DNA of 64,000 nucleotides from Microcystis panniformis FACHB-1757 (GCF_001264245.1 NZ_CP011339.1:4960001-5024000); one strand, 5' to 3'; shown: positions 7,598-16,754, counted from the first letter of the stretch. Notes: generated from the letters alone by a model not told the origin. Translations and numbers: made by a program.

Positions 7598-8332
7598 TTA
7601 ATTACTTAACTCGTATTTTATTTCCTGAATCTTCTCCTTTACCCAACCGTTAAACAACTCGGCACGGATTTGCAAAGCCAACTCCTCGGTTAATTTTGGC
7701 TTAAGGATTTCCTCAACGAAAATCAGGTGAAAACCTCGATCGCCTTGCAGCGGTTTCAACAATCGAGAAGAATCCGATGCGAAAATTGCGGCCGAAAGAT
7801 TCGGTCGTAAATCCTTACGGTAAACAGTACCGCGATAACCTCCCTTGCGTCGTAATTCCACATCCTCGATATAGCGATGCGCTACTTCCTGAAAGCTGAT
7901 TTCCTCCTCCTGAATCGATTCATACAACTCCTCCGCCATCGCCTGATCTGCTAACACTACCTCATAGATCACCGCGCCAGTATAATCTAGCTGGTGTTCC
8001 ACAAAATAGGATTCAATTTTGTCTGCGAAAAGATGTTCGGCTAATTTACCCGATAGTAAATTGAATTGAACGATCTCCTCGAAATCATCTAGGGATAAGC
8101 CCTGTTTTTCCAACCAATTCCATGTATCTTTGGCGTTATGTAATTCATTGGCGAGACGGAATTGATCAGCCGCCTGTTGTAACTCGTCAGGTGTGTTTTT
8201 AATCCCCGCTTCCGTGGCGGTTTCGGTGATGATTTTCCGAGCGATAATTCCCTCGGCCATTTCGGGAACTTTCCCCGATAGCTTAAGCTGTTGGATAAGG
8301 TCTTGATTGGTGATGGTGATACTATGCGACAT
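7598..8332 (-). CDS. Parvulin-type peptidyl-prolyl isomerase (PpiC/SurA-like) of the peptide export cluster
   Basis: The 244-residue protein has a helical SurA-like N-terminal part and a parvulin domain (about residues 110-215) with the pattern FQEVAHRYIEDVELRRKGGY, then RDLRP..., LKPLQGDRGFHLIFVEE. It has no signal peptide, unlike periplasmic SurA, so it should act in the cytoplasm, perhaps on the precursor before export. Cyanobacterial bacteriocin clusters commonly contain such a gene beside HlyD and C39 ABC genes. It is codirectional with HlyD, 100 bases downstream. A proline-rich core (eight consecutive Pro) in one precursor makes an isomerase a plausible partner; that link is inference. 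Confidence 0.82.
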   Translation of the reverse strand: MSHSITITNQDLIQQLKLSGKVPEMAEGIIARKIITETATEAGIKNTPDELQQAADQFRLANELHNAKDTWNWLEKQGLSLDDFEEIVQFNLLSGKLAEHLFADKIESYFVEHQLDYTGAVIYEVVLADQAMAEELYESIQEEEISFQEVAHRYIEDVELRRKGGYRGTVYRKDLRPNLSAAIFASDSSRLLKPLQGDRGFHLIFVEEILKPKLTEELALQIRAELFNGWVKEKIQEIKYELSN

Positions 8333-8432
8333 AATGACTCCTTAAACAGTTGTGCGAAATTAATTTCCTAGTTGAGATAGGCAAGAGGGTTAGGGAGGGG
8401 TGTAAGTAATTTGGCTTTGATACCTAAAAAAA

Positions 8433-9887
8433 CTACAGTTTTAACCCATCTTTTTGTAGATCCTTAAAGGGATCGAGGATGTAATCGATCACCCGACGCT
8501 GACGGACGATCGCTTCTGCGGTAGCCGTATCTCCCGGATTGAGGGGAATACATTGATTTCCCTTTTGAATACAGGAGCGATCGAGTTGAATTTCTAGCTC
8601 GAAAACGTTAATTTTTCCGTTTGGCGTTTCCTTTTCGAGTGCTGTCGGTGATTTCTTGGTGATCTTGCCGCCGATAATGCCGTAATCCTGAAAAGGATAG
8701 GCATCGAACTTGACTTTTATCGGCATACCGGCGCGGAGAAATTGACTTTGATCCGTGGGCATTTCTGCCTTGAGAATAAACCGCGATCCCTTCGGTGCTA
8801 TCTCCGCAACCCGCGTTCCCGACTGCACCACCGCACCCGCGCGTTTAATCGGTAATGAAAAGATTGTGCCGTCGGTATTCGCCTTTAAAACCCTCTGACT
8901 TAGTTGGATTTGGAGCGCTTGCCGTTGGCTCTCGCTTTGGGCGATTTCCGATGCCAGTGTTGCGATCTCCGTGTCTAGATTGTTAATCTGCTCCTGTATC
9001 CTTAAGAGTGCCAACTCGTTGGAATGGCGGAGACTTTGATAACCCCGCTGCCGCTCCTGTAATTGCAGACGCGCTTGGGCGATATCCGCGCTCGTTTGTT
9101 GACTCGTCTGACGGTAGGCACTTTTTAATTCCGCTAGTTTATGTTGATTTTCTTTTACCTCCGCTTTTCCCCGCTCGTAGAGTTGTTGGCGCTCCTTGGC
9201 ATTGTCCTCGCGCTCGATGAATTGCACCTCCGATATCGCGCCATCCTCCCACGCTTTTCGGTAGCGATCGACTTCTTTTAAAGCCGTTTCATAACGACTT
9301 TTGAGAATCGGGTAATCGGTCTGACTTTGTGCGAGGGCGGTTTTCGCTTGATTTACCCGCGCCTGTTGTTCTTCTAGGGATATTTTGGCCTTCTTGATTA
9401 ATGCGTCCACATTCTCCCGCGCTTGTTCGATCGAGGCTTCTTTTTCCGCTGCTGCCGCGCGATTTTGTTGGCTTTGGGTGGTTAAAGAAATCTCTAACTG
9501 ACTTTTGACAAGTTTCTGTTGGGAAAGACGGCTTTTTTGTCCTTCTATTTTCTCCTCGATTTGTTGTATTTCCTTGCCGATTAATGAGGAATCTAGGGTT
9601 AAAATCGGTTGTCCTGCTTTCACCTCTTGGCCTTCACGGACATAGATTTTTTCCACTTCTCCTGCGGTGATTGCGTCGAGTTTGACTGTTTCCCCTTGGG
9701 GTTCCAGTTTTCCTGGACCGACACCCGTTTCATCGACTTTTGAGAATATCGCCCAGGGGAGAATGATCGAGACGAAAATAATCAGAAAATAGAGTAAACC
9801 ACGCGTCCAGGGTAGGGGTAAAGTATCGATCAATTCTTTGGTATGGAAAGACCAGTTATCGCGCTCTCTGTCTAGATTGGTTGTCAT
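8433..9887 (-). CDS. HlyD-family periplasmic adaptor of a type I-like peptide exporter
   Basis: The 484-residue protein has a short cytoplasmic N-terminus, one membrane segment (about residues 28-47, LYFLIIFVSIILPWAIF) and the biotinyl-lipoyl halves (GEVEKIYVREGQEVKAGQPI and LKANTDGTIFSLPIKRAGAV). Between them are long coiled coils rich in Gln and Glu. This is the membrane fusion protein that links an inner-membrane ABC exporter to the outer membrane. It starts 2 bases after the ABC gene stop, so the two are one operon. The C-terminal half has the beta-barrel pattern LKAEMPTDQSQFLRAGMPIK. Confidence 0.93.
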   Translation of the reverse strand: MTTNLDRERDNWSFHTKELIDTLPLPWTRGLLYFLIIFVSIILPWAIFSKVDETGVGPGKLEPQGETVKLDAITAGEVEKIYVREGQEVKAGQPILTLDSSLIGKEIQQIEEKIEGQKSRLSQQKLVKSQLEISLTTQSQQNRAAAAEKEASIEQARENVDALIKKAKISLEEQQARVNQAKTALAQSQTDYPILKSRYETALKEVDRYRKAWEDGAISEVQFIEREDNAKERQQLYERGKAEVKENQHKLAELKSAYRQTSQQTSADIAQARLQLQERQRGYQSLRHSNELALLRIQEQINNLDTEIATLASEIAQSESQRQALQIQLSQRVLKANTDGTIFSLPIKRAGAVVQSGTRVAEIAPKGSRFILKAEMPTDQSQFLRAGMPIKVKFDAYPFQDYGIIGGKITKKSPTALEKETPNGKINVFELEIQLDRSCIQKGNQCIPLNPGDTATAEAIVRQRRVIDYILDPFKDLQKDGLKL

Positions 9888-9889
9888 AG

Positions 9890-12508
9890 TTATTCACTCA
9901 ATTGATTAGAATTCAAATTACGGTAAATACCGGGACGGGCCATTAATTCTTCGTGGGTTCCACTATCGACTAATACCCCTCGATCGAGAACGAGAATACA
10001 ATCCGCGTTCCGCACCGTAGAGAGGCGATGGGCGATAATCACCATCGTGCGATTCTGCCGAATTTTCTGGAGATTTGTTTGAATAATCCGTTCCGATTCG
10101 GTATCGAGGTGGGAAGTGGCTTCATCGAGGATTAATAACCGCGGCTCTCCCATCAACGATCGAGCGATGGCGATCCGTTGTCTCTGTCCCCCGGAAAGTA
10201 GCCCTCCACCCTCGCCGATTTGGGTTTCGTACCCCATCGGCAGTGATTGAATAAAGTCATGAATTCCCGCTAATTTCGCCGCTTCGATCACATTTTCTAG
10301 GGGGCGATCGGGATGTCCTAAACTGATATTTTCCCGAATCGTGGAACCGAAGAGAAAAGTATCTTGATCGACGACTCCCACCTGTTGCCGGAGGGAACTG
10401 AGGGCGATCGTACTCAGATCGTAACCGTCGATCGATATCTTCCCATCGGTGGGGGGATAGAGGCCGATCAGCAATTTCGAGATCGTGGTTTTTCCCGAAC
10501 CGCTCCGACCGACGAGGGCAACGGTTTGACCGGGTAAAATCTCAAAACTGAGGTTTTCTAAAATATTGCGATCGCTGTCGGTGTGGTAGCGAAAGGTGAC
10601 ATTTTCAAAGCGAATATGTCCCTGTAATTCTGGGAGAAACTGACGGGAAAGTTCCTCTAAATTCTCCTCCGGTTTCGCGTCCAGTACATCGTTAATGCGC
10701 TCGACGGCGATATTGACTTCTTGAAATTGCGTCCAGAGAACGGTTAAGCGTTGAAAAGGCGCAATGATCTGGGCAAAAAGCATATTAAAGGCGATCAGTT
10801 GTCCGATCGATAATTGATTTTGAATCACTAGATAGGCACCGAAACAGAGTAACCCCGTCGTCGCTAAAGATTCGATCAGATTACTGAATATCTGGAGATT
10901 ATTGCCGATGATCTGCCCGGAGAAATTTTTCTTGACCTCCACCGAGAAAAGGTCTTCCCAGTGCCAACGGGTCGATCGCTCTGTGGCAGTAGATTTGACG
11001 GTACGAATACCGGTTAAAATCTCGATCAGGTAACTGCTTTCCTTAGCGATCGCCTGAAAAATATCCCGGGATATTCGCTGGAGAAAAGGGGTAGAAATTA
11101 ACGCCAGCAGAAAGAACGGTGGCACGATCGCTAAACTGATCAGGGCTAATTGCCAGCTATAGCGGAACATCACCGCCACATACACGAAAACCGTTAATAA
11201 GTCAAGTAAAATCGAGAGAGCTTCCCCAGAGAGAAAACGCTGAATCTTGCGATTTTCCCCGACGCGGGAAATAATATCGCCCACATAGCGGGACTCGAAA
11301 TAACCGAGGGGAAGGCTGAGGGTATGGCGGATAAAACCGGTGATTAATGCCGTATCGATGCGATTAGCGGTGTGATCGAGGAGATAGGCGCGTAAACCGG
11401 TAATTGCTACCCTAAAAACCCCGAAAATTAGCGCACCGATACCCATCGCCCAAAGGGTGGTTAAGGACCCCTGGACGATTACTCGATCGAGGATTAACTG
11501 GGTGAAAATCGGCGTAATTAAGCCGAATATCTGAATAAAGAGCGAGGCGACGAAAATTTCCAGCAGTACGAACCAATGGGGTTCCAGTAAGCGATAAAAC
11601 TGCCAGAGAGAGGTTTTATCCTCTTTCGTGTCCCGAAATTTCTGGTTCGGTTGGAGCAGCAGGGTGAATCCCGTCCATTTACTGGTGAATTCGGCACGAC
11701 TTAGGGTTAATTGCCCGATCGCCGGATCGCCAATAATCACCTGTTTGGGGGTAATTTTCCAGATCACAACGAAGTGTTTGCCTTCCCAGTGAGCGATCGC
11801 CGGTAGGGGCTGTTTCCCTAATCCCTCTAGAGTCGCTTTTACCGGACGGGTGGAGAGGCCGATATTTTCCGCCGCGGTGATCAGTCCCTTCAGGGATGCC
11901 CCGTCGCGGTTGACGTTGGCCATTTCCCGCAAACGGTTGACGCTGATTCTTTTGCCCCAATAACGGGCGATCATGACTAAACTGGCCGCCCCGCAATCGG
12001 AGGCGGACTGTTGCTCGAAGAAGGGATAACGGCGGAGGGATTGCCCGATCCAGTGACCTAACCGCCGCGCCGGAGAGGGGAAATAGGCTCGATCGCTTTT
12101 TTTGTCCGTTTCTTCTGTCTTCGTCCCAAGAAGTTGCTCAATTTCCCGCGCCCGTTGTAGTAATGTTTTTTTCAGGGCGGGGTGTTTTTTCAGGATCGGC
12201 TTCAGGGCGGACTCGGGGATAAGAAGTAGTTCCGCCTTTGCGGAGACTCGAACCGAGTAGGGAAGAAAACCCGATCGGGGAAAGAGGGAGAATTCTCCGA
12301 AAAATTCGCCAGTTTTGAGCGCAATCATCTCTTTTTGCTGCGAGTTCGCTATACGAACTTTGCCGCCAACGACTAGGTATAATCCGGGCTGTACGGGCAG
12401 TGTACCTGCTTCGGGAGAGAGGGCGATCGCCGTTTTCTGGAGACTCCGCCACTGGGTTTCGGACAGGAATTCCGGCCAGGGATTGACGAGGCTGTGAGTA
12501 TCGAGCAT
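9890..12508 (-). CDS. Peptidase-C39 ABC exporter with N-terminal cyclic-nucleotide-binding-like domain
   Basis: Four parts are visible. Residues about 10-125 are a cNMP-binding-like beta roll. About 160-285 is a C39 peptidase with catalytic Cys in SASDCGAASLVM, His in GKHFVVIW and Asp in IGDPAIG. Six membrane helices follow, then a nucleotide-binding domain with Walker A GRSGSGKTT, signature LSGGQRQR and Walker B LLILDEAT. C39 exporters cut leaders after GG and export the core, which fits the GG precursors nearby. I chose the ATG at 12508-12506 because a start at 12604 would overlap the HTH gene by 89 bases. The protein is then 872 residues, longer than standard C39 exporters because of the sensor-like domain. 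Confidence 0.93.
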   Translation of the reverse strand: MLDTHSLVNPWPEFLSETQWRSLQKTAIALSPEAGTLPVQPGLYLVVGGKVRIANSQQKEMIALKTGEFFGEFSLFPRSGFLPYSVRVSAKAELLLIPESALKPILKKHPALKKTLLQRAREIEQLLGTKTEETDKKSDRAYFPSPARRLGHWIGQSLRRYPFFEQQSASDCGAASLVMIARYWGKRISVNRLREMANVNRDGASLKGLITAAENIGLSTRPVKATLEGLGKQPLPAIAHWEGKHFVVIWKITPKQVIIGDPAIGQLTLSRAEFTSKWTGFTLLLQPNQKFRDTKEDKTSLWQFYRLLEPHWFVLLEIFVASLFIQIFGLITPIFTQLILDRVIVQGSLTTLWAMGIGALIFGVFRVAITGLRAYLLDHTANRIDTALITGFIRHTLSLPLGYFESRYVGDIISRVGENRKIQRFLSGEALSILLDLLTVFVYVAVMFRYSWQLALISLAIVPPFFLLALISTPFLQRISRDIFQAIAKESSYLIEILTGIRTVKSTATERSTRWHWEDLFSVEVKKNFSGQIIGNNLQIFSNLIESLATTGLLCFGAYLVIQNQLSIGQLIAFNMLFAQIIAPFQRLTVLWTQFQEVNIAVERINDVLDAKPEENLEELSRQFLPELQGHIRFENVTFRYHTDSDRNILENLSFEILPGQTVALVGRSGSGKTTISKLLIGLYPPTDGKISIDGYDLSTIALSSLRQQVGVVDQDTFLFGSTIRENISLGHPDRPLENVIEAAKLAGIHDFIQSLPMGYETQIGEGGGLLSGGQRQRIAIARSLMGEPRLLILDEATSHLDTESERIIQTNLQKIRQNRTMVIIAHRLSTVRNADCILVLDRGVLVDSGTHEELMARPGIYRNLNSNQLSE

Positions 12509-12515
12509 AGTTGTT

Positions 12516-12983
12516 TTAAGCTTTGGCTGAAGGAGAAAGATCGACGATGCGGAGCGGCTGTAGCTGTTTGCGGAGGCGATTGATGTGGGTGGGGGTGAGT
12601 GCAACCCCGAATTCTTTCTCTAGATGCCGCGCTAACCAAACTCCCGACCATCGCTTAAAGGAATAGCCGAAATCCCGGGGGGATTTAGTAATCAGTTCCT
12701 TGAGGCGATCGAGGTAAAATTGATCAACTTTGGAAGGGCGACCGCGGCGGTATTTCTGCCAGTGATCGATCTTGCCACTCTCGGCGATCAGTATCCATTT
12801 ACTAGCGGTGGCGGCAGTACAATCGAGAAGCTTACGGATCTCGCCCGGGGATTTGCCCTCGTCAGCGAAAAGAATGATTTGAATCCGTTTGCGATCGATA
12901 TCGGGGATATTTGGTTCTGTTAAGATTTCGAGAAGTTGCTGACGTTGGGATGGGGATAGATATTTACCGGTGCTTGATGACAT
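12516..12983 (-). CDS. HTH protein related to IS630-type transposase N-termini, likely cluster regulator
   Basis: From ATG 12983 the product begins MSSSTGKYLSPSQRQQLLEI. It has two helix-turn-helix-like parts (KSPGEIRKLLDCTAATASKW and RDFGYSFKRWSGVWLARHLE...LTPTHINRLRK), as in the DNA-binding part of IS630/Tc1 transposases, but no DDE catalytic domain. The longer ORF start at 13061 would add a hydrophobic Cys-rich stretch that does not look conserved. It lies 7 bases upstream of the exporter gene. A domesticated transposase DNA-binding domain heading a bacteriocin operon is a reasonable regulator candidate; direct evidence is lacking. Confidence 0.7.
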   Translation of the reverse strand: MSSSTGKYLSPSQRQQLLEILTEPNIPDIDRKRIQIILFADEGKSPGEIRKLLDCTAATASKWILIAESGKIDHWQKYRRGRPSKVDQFYLDRLKELITKSPRDFGYSFKRWSGVWLARHLEKEFGVALTPTHINRLRKQLQPLRIVDLSPSAKA

Positions 12984-13414
12984 AGCCTTTGCAACTATAA
13001 GTAAAAGCAGACAGCAGCAGGTCGGAGCGTTGAGGCAAGAAAGATGTACTAAGTTGTACAATGGGCTGACTTCCCCGGGTGACGATCTCTTTCGCTGTCC
13101 CTAAATTCCTATTGTGGCTGCGAAAGTGAACATTATGGAGTCTATTCAATTCTTTTTCTCTCGCCCGATAAGCTGTTGACTATCTAAATTACTCGTTAAG
13201 ACTGCAAGGGAGCGGGCAGCAGGGAGCAGGGATCGGCAGTTTGAGCATTTGTACTAAAATTTCCAATATGCAGTTTAAATTCAGTACAGCTGACAACCTT
13301 CCCAATCCCCAACTAACGGCCAATTACTCAAAATCGTTATGACTATGATATAGTTGTTAAGGAATGTAAAAATAGTTGCATTTTCCCAGAAACTAGATTA
13401 AGGAGATTAAAAGT
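12984..13414. promoter_or_regulatory. Divergent intergenic region between the peptide operon and peroxiredoxin
   Basis: About 430 bases separate two divergently read genes, so both promoters should lie here. I see no firm -10/-35 pair. A low-complexity GGGAGC/GGGCAGC repeat lies near 13208-13230. AGGAGA precedes the peroxiredoxin ATG by about 8 bases. Confidence 0.5.
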
Positions 13415-14014
13415 ATGACCGCCGAAGGTTGCTTAAGAGTCGGACAAGCGGCGCCGGATTTCACCGCGACCGCCGTTTTCGATCAAGAGTTCAAAACCAT
13501 CAAATTATCGGATTATCGGGGTAAATACGTCGTTTTATTCTTCTATCCCCTCGATTTTACCTTTGTTTGCCCCACGGAAATTACCGCTTTCAGCGATCGA
13601 GTTAGCGAATTTAGCAGTATCAACACCGAGATTTTAGGGGTGTCCGTCGATAGCGAATTTGCTCACCTAGCATGGATTCAAACCGAGAGAAAATCGGGCG
13701 GTGTCGGTGATGTGGCCTATCCGTTGGTGTCGGATCTAAAAAAAGAAATCAGCACCGCTTACAATGTTCTTGATCCTGATGCGGGGGTATCCCTGCGCGG
13801 TCTCTTTATCATCGATAAAGAAGGTGTTATCCAACACGCTACTATTAATAATCTTTCCTTTGGTCGCAGTGTCGATGAAACCCTCCGCACTCTGAAAGCG
13901 ATTCAATACGTCCAATCCCACCCGGATGAAGTTTGTCCCGCCGGTTGGCAAGAAGGCGATGCTACCATGGTTCCAGACCCTGTGAAGTCGAAAGTTTACT
14001 TCGCGGCAGTTTAG
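13415..14014 (+). CDS. Typical 2-Cys peroxiredoxin
   Basis: The 199-residue protein has the peroxidatic site DFTFVCPTE (Cys about residue 54) and the resolving site DEVCPAGW near residue 174. This is the layout of AhpC/Prx1-type enzymes that reduce hydrogen peroxide and alkyl hydroperoxides with thioredoxin. The C-terminal YF motif (KVYFAAV) and the loop GGVGDVAYPLVSD match sensitive-type cyanobacterial and plastid enzymes. A good Shine-Dalgarno (AAGGAGA) and a strong terminator frame it as a single-gene unit. Confidence 0.96.
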   Translation: MTAEGCLRVGQAAPDFTATAVFDQEFKTIKLSDYRGKYVVLFFYPLDFTFVCPTEITAFSDRVSEFSSINTEILGVSVDSEFAHLAWIQTERKSGGVGDVAYPLVSDLKKEISTAYNVLDPDAGVSLRGLFIIDKEGVIQHATINNLSFGRSVDETLRTLKAIQYVQSHPDEVCPAGWQEGDATMVPDPVKSKVYFAAV

Positions 14015-14064
14015 TTAAAGTTCGTCAGAAGTCCCTCAGCTATAGATGGGGAGAGACTTTTAAA

Positions 14065-14093
14065 GGGGTGAATTATTTCACCCCTTATTTTAA
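14065..14093 (+). terminator. Rho-independent terminator after the peroxiredoxin gene
   Basis: GGGGTGAA and TTCACCCC form a perfect 8-bp stem with a 4-base loop, followed by TTATTTTAAT. Confidence 0.9.
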
Positions 14094-14181
14094 TCGGAAA
14101 ATTTTCGGGAAAATTTTCCCTATTAGCCATAATCTCATCTAGAATACTGGCCAGCAAGTCTAGAAAGAGTCACGGCGATCT

Positions 14182-15441
14182 ATGACTACCAGTAATTATG
14201 ATTCCGAGTTGACAGTTTTGGGATTACCCGCAGCCAAAGGTAGATGGTTATTAATACCTCTAGGAATGGGTGTTTTACTCTGTTTAGGGACGGTGTACTC
14301 TTGGAGTATCTTTAGAAAACCCCTAGAAACAGAGTTAAATCTCAGCGCCACGGAAAGCCTATTACCCTACACTGTGGCTTTAGTATTTTATGCCGCTTCT
14401 ATGCCGATTGCCGGTTTTTTTATCCCCCGGGTAGGTACTCGCAGGATGACCGCTCTCGGCGGAATTATCGTCGGTTTAGGCTATATTCTCGCTAGTTTTG
14501 CCGCTCAGATCCAGACAATTATTCTGACCTACGGAGTCATTGCCGGCACAGGAGTCGGCATCGCTTACGGTGTTCCCATGGCAGTGGTGGCGCGCTGGTT
14601 TCCCGACAAAAAAGGTTTAGCGGTGGGTTTAACCATCATCGGATTTGGCCTTTCTCCCCTGATTACCGCACCTTTAGCCAATCGATTGATCAATGAATAT
14701 AGCGTTAGACCAAGTTTAAGATTTTTGGGGATTATCTTTACAATAATTATTGTGATTATTGCGATCACAATGAAGTTACCCCCTCAAGACTGGCAACCTC
14801 CCGCCAATTTAGCTAATCGAAAATCCGACTTTCAGGCCAATTATCCAGTGAATATGCTGAAAAGTCGCTCATTTTATGGCTTATGGCTTTGCTATGCTAT
14901 TGGTGCTTTAATTGGCTTGAGTGCCATCGGTATTTCTAGTCCTGTCGCTGAGGAAATTATTCAGATTGAGCCGGGGTTAGCCGCTAGTAGTGTTGCTCTA
15001 TTTGCCTTGTTTAATGGTATTAGTCGTCCTTTGTTCGGTTGGTTAAGCGATCGCTGGAAACCCCATTATCTAGCGATCGGGGCCTATACACTCATTTTGA
15101 TCGGTTGTCTGTTGATGGTCAAGGCTGAAAAAGGGGCGGTTACTAGCTATCTAGTGGCTTTTTGTCTATTTTGGTTCTGTTTAGGGGGATGGTTAGCCTT
15201 AGCTCCCGCTACCACTCTCCACTTCTTTAATCCTGACCACTACGCCCAAAATTACGGTATTGTTTTTACTGCCTACGGTGTTGGTGCTTTGATCGGAACT
15301 TTAGTAACCGGTAGAATTCGCGATTGGTTCGGTACTTACACTTATGCTTTTTATGCTATGGCTGTATTGGCAATACTGGGTATTTTTCTCGCTAGTGCCT
15401 TACTGAAAAGAGAGCGATCGCATTTATCAAATCCTAGCTAG
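14182..15441 (+). CDS. MFS transporter, OFA (oxalate/formate antiporter-like) type
   Basis: The 419-residue protein has twelve predicted membrane segments and the OFA features near the start: GVLLCLGTVYSWSIFRKPLE, followed by the family loop PRVGTRRM and ARWFPDKKGLAVGLTIIGFG. OFA members exchange small carboxylates such as oxalate, formate or lactate; the substrate here is unknown. The stop codon TAG is formed partly by the first base of an inserted MITE. The original stop was probably TAA, because the duplicated target continues TAGCTAAGG on the other side of the element. Confidence 0.85.
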   Translation: MTTSNYDSELTVLGLPAAKGRWLLIPLGMGVLLCLGTVYSWSIFRKPLETELNLSATESLLPYTVALVFYAASMPIAGFFIPRVGTRRMTALGGIIVGLGYILASFAAQIQTIILTYGVIAGTGVGIAYGVPMAVVARWFPDKKGLAVGLTIIGFGLSPLITAPLANRLINEYSVRPSLRFLGIIFTIIIVIIAITMKLPPQDWQPPANLANRKSDFQANYPVNMLKSRSFYGLWLCYAIGALIGLSAIGISSPVAEEIIQIEPGLAASSVALFALFNGISRPLFGWLSDRWKPHYLAIGAYTLILIGCLLMVKAEKGAVTSYLVAFCLFWFCLGGWLALAPATTLHFFNPDHYAQNYGIVFTAYGVGALIGTLVTGRIRDWFGTYTYAFYAMAVLAILGIFLASALLKRERSHLSNPS

Positions 15442-15661
15442 GGTCTGCTGAAAAAGTTTTTCGGTGGTGGCAGGGTGTGGGGTGTGGGGTGTGGGGTGTG
15501 GGGTGTGGGGTTTTACCGATTTTGAGGGGGCCAATTACCTAATTTTCAGGGAAAAAGTCCCGGAATTTTCCCCCTGATCACTCCCATGCCCGGTACTTTT
15601 TGATTGACAAAAAGTCTAAAAGTCTTACCCAACAAGGTTTTTAGATTTATTCAGCAAATCC
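15441..15661. mobile_element. MITE, TANNTA family, inserted in the stop codon of the MFS gene
   Basis: The ends are GGGTCTGCTGAA and TTCAGCAAATCC, flanked by TAGCTA at 15435-15440 and 15662-15667. The interior starts with heptanucleotide repeats (GGTGTGG units) and is similar to the sequence upstream of menA at 28957. It has no gene. Confidence 0.85.
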
Positions 15662-15707
15662 TAGCTAAGGGAGTTAATCTTAGCCTAGAGTAGATACTGC
15701 TGGCATT

Positions 15708-15881
15708 TTATACTTTAAAAGACTCGAAAGAGGTTACATTGGACGGTATAGGTCTTTTAATCGCTCTTTTTCTGCGTGATTGTCGATCTTGAATCAAATC
15801 TCGGTTTTCCTCGAGGAAAGAAATTAACTGATCATCAGGGATTTCTCGGAACTCGCCAGTTTTCAATAAAACAGTAGCCAT
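15708..15881 (-). CDS. Small conserved-looking hypothetical protein (57 aa)
   Basis: The ORF runs from ATG 15881-15879 to TAA 15710-15708. It encodes MATVLLKTGEFREIPDDQLI, then a basic RQSRRKRAIKRP stretch. The regular codon use, start at a good position and mixed acidic/basic layout suggest a real gene. No domain is recognised. It stands alone between a MITE and an IS1 copy. Confidence 0.5.
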   Translation of the reverse strand: MATVLLKTGEFREIPDDQLISFLEENRDLIQDRQSRRKRAIKRPIPSNVTSFESFKV

Positions 15882-15997
15882 GGTAAATCGAACTCCTGAA
15901 TATTCGTCTCGATCGCTATGAAAGCAGATCTTGTCTTGATCATATATCTATTTTTGCTTTATTCCAATAGAGCGATCGCTAAAGAATGATAAGTCAG

Positions 15998-16754
15998 GGC
16001 GTTGCATAATAGAGATATGAATGGAGGAAATCAAAATGCAATGCCCTGAATGTAAATCTACCCATATCCGTAAAAATGGCATCAATAAACAAGGTAAACA
16101 AAATCATATTTGTGTAACCTGTGGCCGTCAATTTATTGATAACTATGAAAAACAGAAAGGCTATGACGAAAAAACGAAGCGAGAATGCCTAACTGCCTAT
16201 GTTAATGGGATGGGATTTAGAGGAATAGAAAGGCTAAAGGGAGTTCATCATACGACCGTAATTAATTGGGTAAAATCTGTGGGAGAATTATTGCCAGTCG
16301 CCTATGACCCAGAAACAATTCCTGAAGTAGGGGAACTGGATGAATTGGAAACCTTTGTTGGCTCAAAAAAAACAAAATCTGGGTGTGGACAGCCGTTGAC
16401 CACTTTAAAAAAGGAATTTTAGGTTGGGTAATCGGAGATCATAGTAGCGAAACGTTTCGCCCATTATGGGAATTAGTTAAGTCTTGGGGATGCTATTTTT
16501 ATGTGAGTGATGGATGGTCAGTTTATCCATGTTTTATAGCAGAGGGCGACCATATAATTAGTAAGACTTATATGACCAGAGTAGAGGGTGAGAACACACG
16601 TTTAAGACATTATCTAGCCCGATTGCATCGCAAAACACTCTGCTATTCTAAGTCTACAGAAATGTTAGGATACTCTATTCGTTTATTAATTCATTATCTG
16701 AAGTTTCAAGAAGTGCCTATTCCTTACTGATTCATAGCTTAATTCAGCAACGCC
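15998..16754 (+). mobile_element. IS1-family insertion sequence, 757 bp
   Basis: The ends GGCGTTGCATAAT and ATTCAGCAACGCC are inverted repeats. ATAAGTCAG is duplicated on both sides (15989-15997 and 16755-16763), the 9-bp duplication expected for IS1. The length is close to that of classical IS1. The insertion separates a 57-residue ORF from the GUN4 gene. Confidence 0.93.
16021..16730 (+). CDS. IS1-family transposase, two frames joined at an A8C slippery site
   Basis: The first frame (to 16422) has a zinc-finger-like N-terminus CPECKSTHIRKNG...HICVTCGRQF, a helix-turn-helix, and the first part of the DDE domain ELDELETFVGSKK. The second frame resumes at WTAVDHFKKGILGWVIGDHS and has the rest of the catalytic domain with VEGENTRLRHYLARLHRKT. 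The junction is at TCAAAAAAAACAAAATC. IS1 elements normally make InsAB' by -1 frameshifting at such an A-rich site, so the break may be functional. Loss of one A is the alternative. Confidence 0.88.

Noticed and set aside
12509..12604. Longer start of the ABC exporter at 12604
   Set aside because: It would overlap the HTH gene by 89 bases and add a low-complexity Ser-rich segment; ATG at 12508 fits the operon spacing.
1907..12983. Lanthipeptide, cyanobactin or microcystin cluster
   Set aside because: No LanM/LanB, YcaO, PatA/G or NRPS/PKS gene is present; only export, isomerase, TPR and radical SAM functions are seen.
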